37,705 nt of DNA. Origin: Paenibacillus zanthoxyli JH29. Lineage in GTDB: Bacteria > Bacillota > Bacilli > Paenibacillales > Paenibacillaceae. Where the stretch lies: positions 1 to 37,705 of the forward strand of contig NZ_ASSD01000027.1 in assembly GCF_000520715.1 (NCBI RefSeq), given 5' to 3'. Shown here in pieces: positions 31,752-37,705 of the stretch (the stretch's first letter is position 1; each line of letters begins with the position of its first letter). The notes under the pieces were generated by a model. The model saw only the letters and a list, made by a program, of their open reading frames with translations. It did no database searches and was not told the DNA's origin. The position numbers and the translations under genes were made by a program.

Positions 31752-32696
31752 ATGTTTGAGCACGGAAACGTACCCCGGCTGTCAATCATCATTTGCACTT
31801 ATAATCGGGCCGGGCTGTTATCCAAAACGCTGGATTCCCTGCTCGGGCTCGATATGCTGGATGAGGCAGAGGTCATTGTGGTCGATAACCGGTCGACTGA
31901 TGATACGGCAGCCGTCGTGAGACGGTTCGTGGATCAATACGCAAGTATGATCCATATGAAGTATCTGCTGGAGCCGGTTCAGGGACTGTCGGCCGCCCGC
32001 AATGCGGGTATTCTGGCAGCCAAATCGCCGCTCATTGCCTTTCTCGACGACGATGCGCTGCCTGCCCGCACATGGATATCGACGATTGTAAACACCTTGG
32101 AAAGCAGACCGCGCGTGATGGCTATGGGCGGCAAGGTTGCTCCTATTTTTGAAAGCGGCAGACCGAACTGGCTGATTAAGCCGTTCGAGTTCCCTTACAC
32201 CATTATGGATTTGGGCAACCGGATCAAAGAGTACCCTGGCAAATTCCACCCCTGCGGCGCCAACATGGCGATGAGGCGCGAGGTCTTTAACGTCAGCCTG
32301 TTTCCGCTGGAGCTTGGACGCAAGGGGGAATCGCTGTTGTCCGGCGAGGAGACCTGGCTGTTCGGAAAGATTCGGAAAGAAGGGCAATCCGTTCTTTATC
32401 ATCCGCAGATGGCTGTGGACCACTTCATCTCGGCAAGCCGATTGACCGAGGAATGGATCATGAAGCGGTACTACAGTCAAGGGTTGTCCAATGCCCTCGG
32501 AAGCAGCGGCCAACTGGGCAGCCTGTCCCTTTGGGGCAAGACAGCGGCCAAAGTTCTGTATATTGCCGCCGACTCCGTACTGGCCGCGATATCCGGGAAC
32601 GAAGGAAGAAAGCTGCTGAACAAATGCAGGCTGGAGAGCGTTCGCGGAACGCTTCACATGCTGCGGAATCGAAATCGGGAATCGGCGACGGGGTGA
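31752..32696 (+). CDS. Glycosyltransferase family 2
   Basis: A 314-aa GT-A enzyme. LSIIICTYNRAGLLSKTLDS and VIVVDNRSTDDT form the nucleotide-sugar fold, FLDDDALP supplies the DxD-type metal site, and LSGEETWLFGKIRKEG carries the catalytic acidic residues. It would add a sugar to the lipid-linked repeat. AGGTG is 7 nt upstream of ATG 31752 but only 1 nt from an in-frame ATG at 31746, so the former is preferred. It ends 4 bp before the next gene. Confidence 0.9.
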   Translation: MFEHGNVPRLSIIICTYNRAGLLSKTLDSLLGLDMLDEAEVIVVDNRSTDDTAAVVRRFVDQYASMIHMKYLLEPVQGLSAARNAGILAAKSPLIAFLDDDALPARTWISTIVNTLESRPRVMAMGGKVAPIFESGRPNWLIKPFEFPYTIMDLGNRIKEYPGKFHPCGANMAMRREVFNVSLFPLELGRKGESLLSGEETWLFGKIRKEGQSVLYHPQMAVDHFISASRLTEEWIMKRYYSQGLSNALGSSGQLGSLSLWGKTAAKVLYIAADSVLAAISGNEGRKLLNKCRLESVRGTLHMLRNRNRESATG

Positions 32697-32700
32697 ATGA

Positions 32701-34050
32701 ATGATGATAAGCGGCCACCGGGCTTCCAAATTGTATGCTCTGCCGTATGGAATGCTGTTTCTTCTGTCGGCGCTGTTTCTAGGCACGGCAGTGATATACG
32801 AGCCGGCTGTCGCGGTTGCCGCTGTCGGATTGCTCCTTCTGCTCGTCGTATCCCTGTCCAGACCGGATTACATCAGTTATTTCGTGCTGCTGACGACAGC
32901 GATATCGATCAATTTTTTGTACGATGGAAGCTTGTTCGGAATGGAAATATTGTCGCTCTACAAGCTGGCAATGCTGGCTTTGCTTGTGCCCTGCATTCTG
33001 GTTAACGGACTGCGCTTCAAGCTCAGCTATCCGCTGTGGGCTCTGGCGGTGATGGTGTTCTTAACGTTCACCTTCTCCATCTGGCTGCCCCAGATGACGT
33101 CGTCTATTGCGGTCAAGGCGTTCATCGGACTTTCGCTTCCGTTTATGTTTCTCTTGATCAACTGGAAAAAAGAAGTGGCGCAGCGGCATATCTACATGAT
33201 CTGCCTTCTGCCGGTCGTAAGCCTGCTGGTTGGAGCGCTGCTGCAGGCGGCCCATCTCCATCCCATGCTCAATGTGGAGTTTACAGGAGCGGTACGGATT
33301 CAAGGGGCGAATATTCCATCGCATCTTGCGATGCTTGCCTTTCTGGGAACGGTCATTCCATTCATCGAACTCAGACGGAATCCGGGCCATGAGCGTTTCT
33401 ATTACAGTATCCTGGCCGTGAATTTCGTGACCTTGATCGGTACGGGAACCCGGGGGCCGCTTCTCGCGCTGCTTCCTGTGGCGCTGTACTACTTCTACGA
33501 CATTTTCCGGCGCTATTTGAAAGGCAAGACCCGGTATCTGATTCCGCTGCTGTGCTCGGTGATCGTGATTTCTGGCGCGGCGTTCACGCAGTGGGACAAT
33601 ATCAAGAAACGTTCATTTGAAAGACAGACGAGCGATGGAATCGACCTGTCGGGACGTTCGGAGGCATGGGCTTACTTTTTGGAAAAAGCGTCGGGTTCTC
33701 CATTGGCGGGAAGAGGTCTTGGCGCCGTTACAGTAGCCAACGACGGCACACTGTATAAAGGCTTTGTCGTTCCCCACAACGAATATATCCGGTTTTACTT
33801 CGACGGGGGGTATATCGGCTCAATCCTGCTGCTGCTGTCCTTGTTGGCTGTGTTTATTCTGGTTTACAGAGCTTTGGCACCGCCGGTTAAGCCTTATTAC
33901 CTGCTCTTTATAGCAGCATTTTTGATCTATTCGTTTTCTGATAATACGCTGTCGACGGTCCAATTTATTATTCCGTTCTGTTGGTACCTGAACTGCCTGT
34001 ACCGGGCTTCGCAGCCAACCGATTCCCCACAAAAAGAAGTGATACGATGA
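32701..34050 (+). CDS. Wzy-like polysaccharide polymerase / O-antigen ligase-family protein
   Basis: A 449-aa protein with about ten to eleven membrane segments. The Wzy_C region is recognisable: GTRGPLLALLPVALYYF, then an external loop with SGRSEAWAYFLEKASGSPLA, the glycine-rich GRGLGAV and HNEYIRFYFDGG. It should polymerise repeat units on the outer face of the membrane. The ATG lies 4 bp after the GT2 stop; GGGGTGAATG is a modest ribosome binding site. It overlaps the next gene by 4 bp. Confidence 0.88.
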   Translation: MMISGHRASKLYALPYGMLFLLSALFLGTAVIYEPAVAVAAVGLLLLLVVSLSRPDYISYFVLLTTAISINFLYDGSLFGMEILSLYKLAMLALLVPCILVNGLRFKLSYPLWALAVMVFLTFTFSIWLPQMTSSIAVKAFIGLSLPFMFLLINWKKEVAQRHIYMICLLPVVSLLVGALLQAAHLHPMLNVEFTGAVRIQGANIPSHLAMLAFLGTVIPFIELRRNPGHERFYYSILAVNFVTLIGTGTRGPLLALLPVALYYFYDIFRRYLKGKTRYLIPLLCSVIVISGAAFTQWDNIKKRSFERQTSDGIDLSGRSEAWAYFLEKASGSPLAGRGLGAVTVANDGTLYKGFVVPHNEYIRFYFDGGYIGSILLLLSLLAVFILVYRALAPPVKPYYLLFIAAFLIYSFSDNTLSTVQFIIPFCWYLNCLYRASQPTDSPQKEVIR

Positions 34051-34820
34051 ATCAAGTGAACATGTTCGATGTCAACTTTAACAATTATGATTTCATGGAC
34101 CTGCTGGAGTATATCGATACTACGATCCGGGAAAGGAATCATTCCTATATTCTGACCTGCAATGTGGATCATGTGATCAAGCTTCGCAAGGACAAGGAAT
34201 TCCGGACGGTATACTCTGAAGCGGGCGCTGTGGTCGCGGACGGAATGCCCCTCATATGGGCTTCCAAGATGCTGGGCAAGCCGCTCAAGCAGAAGGTGTC
34301 CGGCGCCGACCTCTTCAGCAGATTGGGACATGCGTTCCAGCAGCGGAAATACCGGCTGTTCTTTCTCGGCTCTGCGGAGGGCGTGCCGGAGCGGGCTACG
34401 AAGAACCTCAAGGCGGCGTATCCGGATATTAACATTGTCGGTTGTTATTCTCCTTCCTACGGCTTCGAGAATAACAAGGAAGAGAACGAGCGGATTATCG
34501 GAATGCTGAATGAAACCCGGCCGGATATCGTATTCGTCGGCGTAGGGGCTCCCAAGCAGGAGAAATGGATCTACCGCCATTATCTAACCTACCGGGCGCC
34601 AATCTCGATTGGCGTCGGAGCAACGTTCGATTTTCTGTCCGGATCGGTCAAGCGTGCCCCTGATTTCATGCAAAAAAGCGGACTGGAATGGTTCTGGCGT
34701 CTAAGCCAGGAACCGGGAAGGCTGTGGAAGCGGTATTTGGTGGACGACGCCCAGTTTCTGCTCCTTCTGCTCAAGGAGATGCGCAAACGGGATAAAGCGA
34801 ATGGACAGAGCCTTGAATAA
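34047..34820 (+). CDS. WecG/TagA/CpsF-family glycosyltransferase (GT26)
   Basis: A 257-aa enzyme. Motifs TCNVDHVIKLRKDKEF, VVADGMPLIWASKMLGKPL, FFLGSAEGVPERA and VFVGVGAPKQEKWI match the TagA/WecG family, which transfers ManNAc or a related sugar to a lipid-linked primer. The conserved Thr of TCN and Asp of ADGMP are present. A longer frame starts at 33981, but the ATG at 34047 (MNQVNMFDV) overlaps the Wzy stop as ATGA and fits the family N-terminus. It probably adds the second sugar of the repeat. Confidence 0.92.
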   Translation: MNQVNMFDVNFNNYDFMDLLEYIDTTIRERNHSYILTCNVDHVIKLRKDKEFRTVYSEAGAVVADGMPLIWASKMLGKPLKQKVSGADLFSRLGHAFQQRKYRLFFLGSAEGVPERATKNLKAAYPDINIVGCYSPSYGFENNKEENERIIGMLNETRPDIVFVGVGAPKQEKWIYRHYLTYRAPISIGVGATFDFLSGSVKRAPDFMQKSGLEWFWRLSQEPGRLWKRYLVDDAQFLLLLLKEMRKRDKANGQSLE

Positions 34821-34855
34821 AGGCTTATCCCTAAGGAATGGAGGTGTGGGAAACG

Positions 34856-36349
34856 ATGATCAGCCGTCATCAAGGCAGTTCCGGTCTTATCCAGGCGGGA
34901 AACCTTCGCGCTCTGGCAACAGCGGGAATCTTTACCGCAGTCTGTGCGGTTCTGCCGCTGATGATCGGTTATGTCAGCGCGAAGCTCAGCTCATCGAGCG
35001 GCCTGCAGCTTGCCATGGTATCGGCTCTGCTGTTCCCGGCCCTTCTGCTTGCGCTGTTGAAGCCGCGGCTGCTCGTTATCTACACACTGCTCGTCTGGGC
35101 CATCGCTCCTGAACTTCGCCGCATAGCCGATTGGAGTGAAGGGGTCTACCATTCCGTATCTCTGCTCAGTCTGGCGCCTCTGCTTGCGGGCGGGGCGGTG
35201 GCCATCCCGGTTATGCGCAAAGTTCATGCCATCCGCCGTCCCTTTATGAGACTGCTGCTGCTGTTCGCGGTCCCGCTCGGCTATGCGACCTTGATTGGAC
35301 TTGCGAAGAACGGGATGGGTTCGTTCTATGATCTGACGAATTATCTTGTTCCGCTGCTGCTGCTGCCATACTTTGCGGTGACGCCGTTTACGGCCCGTGA
35401 TATTGACAAGCTGCTCGGCGGCTATGCCAATATGGCGGTTCTGGTTGCCGGATACGGGATTATCCAGTATTTGACGGTACCCGCGTGGGACGCCTTCTGG
35501 ATGACGAACTCAGGAATGAATTCCATCGGCACGCCGCATCCGCTGGAGGTCAGAGTCTTCTCCACCCTAAATTCGCCGGGCCCTGCCGCCACTTTTCTCG
35601 TATTTGCTCTGGTGCCGATGATTCTTGAGAAAAGATGGAGGGGCGCGTTCGGTTGGATCGGCGTCCTGCTGGTGGTAGTGTGTCTGCTGACCACGCTGGT
35701 CCGGGCGGCATGGCTTCTCCTGCTGGTCATGCTTCTGGTGTACATCGTCTCCTCGTCGTCCAAAGGAAAATGGAAGACGCTGATCCAGGTGCTGTTCGTA
35801 GCGCTTGCTTTATTCTGGATCGTACCGAAGCTTCCGGGAGCGGAAGGGCTGACGGCCCGGTTGGAGACCCTCTCTTCCATCAAGGAGGACCGCTCGTATA
35901 ATGACCGGTTGAATCTGCTGGGCAGCATGATTCCTGCGATCAAATCGAATCCCGTTGGTCAGGGGATCGGCAGCGTCGGACAGAGCACGAAGCTTGGAAA
36001 CAGCGGCGAGCTGGGAGAGTATGGCATTATGGACAACGGGTTCATTGCCCTGATGCTCACCTTCGGCGCTCCGGGCGGTCTGTTGTTCTTCGGTGCGCTT
36101 GGCATGGCAGCTAAGCAGATCATCGCCAAAGTCACGGGTACAGGCCGGCTTCAGATGTATGCGAGGCTGGCCCTTGCAACATGGACTGGAGCGGTGGTCG
36201 GGCTTGTATCAGACAACGGTTTTCTCGGGCTTAAAGGTTATCTGATTTGGATGCTGATCGGCCTCGGCCTTAGCGCCAGAGAGGTAATGGACGGGAGAAA
36301 GACAGAAGCTCCCCAAGCTGCGGCCGGGCCGGGGGCTGCCCCCCGCTAA
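34856..36349 (+). CDS. Second Wzy/O-antigen ligase-like membrane protein
   Basis: A 497-aa protein with about twelve membrane segments. The O-antigen ligase-like region includes LVRAAWLLLLVMLLVYIV, an external loop RSYNDRLNLLGSMIPAIKSN then PVGQGIGSVG, and DNGFIALMLTFGAPGG. ATG 34856 is used because GGAGGTG lies 9 nt upstream; an in-frame ATG at 34838 overlaps that ribosome binding site. With a Wzy-like protein already present, this one may attach the polymer to another carrier or polymerise a second glycan. The C-terminus (QAAAGPGAAPR) is low complexity and ends at a C-rich run. Confidence 0.85.
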   Translation: MISRHQGSSGLIQAGNLRALATAGIFTAVCAVLPLMIGYVSAKLSSSSGLQLAMVSALLFPALLLALLKPRLLVIYTLLVWAIAPELRRIADWSEGVYHSVSLLSLAPLLAGGAVAIPVMRKVHAIRRPFMRLLLLFAVPLGYATLIGLAKNGMGSFYDLTNYLVPLLLLPYFAVTPFTARDIDKLLGGYANMAVLVAGYGIIQYLTVPAWDAFWMTNSGMNSIGTPHPLEVRVFSTLNSPGPAATFLVFALVPMILEKRWRGAFGWIGVLLVVVCLLTTLVRAAWLLLLVMLLVYIVSSSSKGKWKTLIQVLFVALALFWIVPKLPGAEGLTARLETLSSIKEDRSYNDRLNLLGSMIPAIKSNPVGQGIGSVGQSTKLGNSGELGEYGIMDNGFIALMLTFGAPGGLLFFGALGMAAKQIIAKVTGTGRLQMYARLALATWTGAVVGLVSDNGFLGLKGYLIWMLIGLGLSAREVMDGRKTEAPQAAAGPGAAPR

Positions 36350-36450
36350 GCAGCAGGGCGGAAAGTCTGCTGTGGATGAAGACGACGATGAATTCCTATA
36401 TGAGCATGAAGAGACGGAATGCGAACGGTTAGAAAAAGGAGGAAACCAGC

Positions 36451-36750
36451 ATGGATTCAATGACAGGCGTGCTTGTAGGCCCGGGCTCTGGCCCGATTCC
36501 AGCGGTCAATACTTTCCGGGATGACATCATCCGGCTTGACAGGGTGATGTACCCCTGCCAACCGTTCGCCGAAGAGACTATCGCCCATGATGGAGGCGGG
36601 GAGTCTTCAGCGCAGATCGGGGCGAGTCAAGACTTCCCGGATCATGTGCGAATTCATGGTCGGCTTCAAACCTTACGGGCATTACGGGCACTGAGAGCCA
36701 GCCAGGCTGAGAAAAAGCGGGAGAAAGGAGAGGAAGGCAATGTCCTATAG
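36451..36750 (+). CDS. Small protein of unknown function in the polysaccharide operon
   Basis: A 99-aa soluble protein. AAAGGAGG lies 8 nt before the ATG, one of the best ribosome binding sites in the window, so it is very likely translated. The N-terminus is TGVLVGPGSGPIPAVNTFRD. The C-terminus is basic and helical, with a tandem LRALRALRA (9-bp repeats 36673-36690) and ends EKKREKGEEGNVL. Neither signal peptide nor membrane segment is visible. It overlaps the GT4 gene by 11 bp and is translationally coupled to it. No family recognised; a glycosyltransferase partner is possible. Confidence 0.75.
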   Translation: MDSMTGVLVGPGSGPIPAVNTFRDDIIRLDRVMYPCQPFAEETIAHDGGGESSAQIGASQDFPDHVRIHGRLQTLRALRALRASQAEKKREKGEEGNVL

Positions 36751-37705
36751 TGACGGACTGAATATTATGTCGACCGGCCTAAGCTGGCCGACGGTGCAGC
36801 CCGGCGGACTCAACACGTATTACAAATCCATCTGCGAGCAGCTTTCTTCCCGCAACCGGGTGCACGCGCTGATCTGCAGCAAAGAGAAGCCGGAAACGCC
36901 GGAGGAACTCGTTATCCACAATGCCGGGGACCCGAAAGAATCGATCTGGAGGCGGAAGGATGCCTTTCAGAGAAAGGCATCGGAGCTGATGAACGCCGGG
37001 AAGGAACGGATTGATATCCTGTATTCCCATTTCGCTCCATACGGAGTCGGCCCCGCATTGGAGGCGAAGAAACGCGGCATTCCGGTCGTGATGACCTTTC
37101 ACGGGCCTTGGAACGAGGAGATGAAAATCGAGGGGCAGGGCATCAAGCATCAGGTCAAGACCGCGATCGCCAAGTCGATTGAGCGCAAAGCATACCGGCT
37201 GGCGGATAAGTTCATTGTTCTCAGCGAGACTTTTCGGGATATTCTGCATTCGCTGCATGGCGTTCCGCTTGACAAGATCGTCATCATTCCTGGCGCGGCC
37301 AATATCGACCGGTTCATTCCGGCCAACAACCGGCTCGCCGTTCGGCGCATGCTGAATCTGCCGGAGGGGGCGACCACGGTGCTGACGGTCCGGAGACTGG
37401 TCAACCGGATGGGACTGCTTCAATTGCTGGAGGCGTGGCGCACGGTATCTGAACGCTTCCCGAACTCGATTCTGCTAATCGGGGGCAAAGGCCCCTTGCG
37501 GGCGGAGCTGGAGGAGCGGATCGCCGATTACGGGCTGGCTAGCAAGGTCCGGCTGCTCGGCTATATCCCCGATCATGAGCTGGCTTCGTACTATCAGGCG
37601 GCTGACCTGTTCGTCGTTCCGTCGCAAGCGCTGGAGGGCTTCGGCCTGATTACCACCGAGGCGCTTGCGAGCGGGCTGCCGGTCATGGCAACGCCGATTG
37701 GCGGG
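36740..37705 (+). CDS. Glycosyltransferase family 4 (3' truncated by the window)
   Basis: 322 residues are visible from ATG 36740, preceded by GGAGAGGAAGG; the frame is open to the right edge. It has the GT-B layout: N-terminal acceptor domain with STGLSWPTVQPGGLNTYY (glycine-rich start) and VMTFHGPWNEE, then the donor domain with VLTVRRLVNRMGLLQLLEAW, LLIGGKGPLRAELEE and the diagnostic EGFGLITTEALASGLPVMAT (E-x7-E motif). It would transfer a sugar from a nucleotide donor to the growing repeat. Last visible gene of the operon. Confidence 0.93.
   Translation, partial: MSYSDGLNIMSTGLSWPTVQPGGLNTYYKSICEQLSSRNRVHALICSKEKPETPEELVIHNAGDPKESIWRRKDAFQRKASELMNAGKERIDILYSHFAPYGVGPALEAKKRGIPVVMTFHGPWNEEMKIEGQGIKHQVKTAIAKSIERKAYRLADKFIVLSETFRDILHSLHGVPLDKIVIIPGAANIDRFIPANNRLAVRRMLNLPEGATTVLTVRRLVNRMGLLQLLEAWRTVSERFPNSILLIGGKGPLRAELEERIADYGLASKVRLLGYIPDHELASYYQAADLFVVPSQALEGFGLITTEALASGLPVMATPIGG

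Noticed and set aside
31818-32786. 322-codon open frame opposite the GT2 gene
   Set aside because: Antisense shadow; composition is not protein-like and it would span two sense genes.
1-37705. CRISPR arrays, tRNA or rRNA genes, insertion sequences, prophage genes
   Set aside because: Looked for regularly spaced repeats, transposase motifs, cloverleaf-like or rRNA-like stretches and saw none.

Overview
The window is about 37.7 kb of moderately GC-rich chromosome that reads like Paenibacillus or a close relative in the Bacillales. The indications are an aa3-type menaquinol oxidase operon in the order qoxABCD, a sporulation-type sensor kinase, leucine dehydrogenase, a deacetylase carrying a copper-amine-oxidase-N-like domain, strong AGGAGG ribosome binding sites with frequent GTG/TTG starts, and a Bacillus-type exopolysaccharide locus. 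The genus is inferred from gene content; no rRNA or tRNA gene is present.

Layout. Positions 1-2050 hold the end of an ECF vitamin/metal importer (double ATPase, then S component). A methyl-accepting chemotaxis receptor follows (2154-3860). On the minus strand, 3996-7784 is a complete qoxABCD quinol oxidase operon. Positions 8205-9377 encode a secreted NodB-type polysaccharide deacetylase. Positions 9517-12912 form a GntR(YtrA-type)-ABC ATPase-permease operon with a palindromic operator on its promoter. Positions 12972-20499 hold housekeeping and stress genes: mug glycosylase, YjjG-like HAD phosphatase, a frameshifted lipoprotein, Mn-dependent pyrophosphatase, an Rrf2 regulator with its nitroreductase, pirin, a small unknown, leucine dehydrogenase and a small DUF898-like membrane protein. 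Positions 20617-23317 hold a lipoprotein cyclophilin, an MFS exporter and an acidic unknown protein. Positions 23511-25403 encode a 7TM-type histidine kinase with a SigH-like promoter and a Spo0A-box-like sequence, followed by what looks like a decayed SLH-type gene.

From 26093 to the right edge, a NarL-type two-component pair directly precedes a long exopolysaccharide/capsule operon: Wzz-like co-polymerase, BY-kinase-like ATPase, GalU, undecaprenyl-phosphate sugar transferase, GT2, Wzy-like protein, TagA/WecG-type transferase, a second Wzy/ligase-like protein, a 99-aa unknown and a GT4 that runs off the window. Together these would make UDP-glucose, load the first sugar on the lipid carrier, extend the repeat and polymerise it with chain-length control.

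No completely new multi-gene system stands out. The best leads are a His/Met-rich tandem-repeat tail on QoxA, a BY-kinase-like protein lacking its tyrosine cluster and one Walker A' aspartate, the unknown 99-aa gene inside the polysaccharide operon, and several promoter-operator arrangements readable directly from the DNA.
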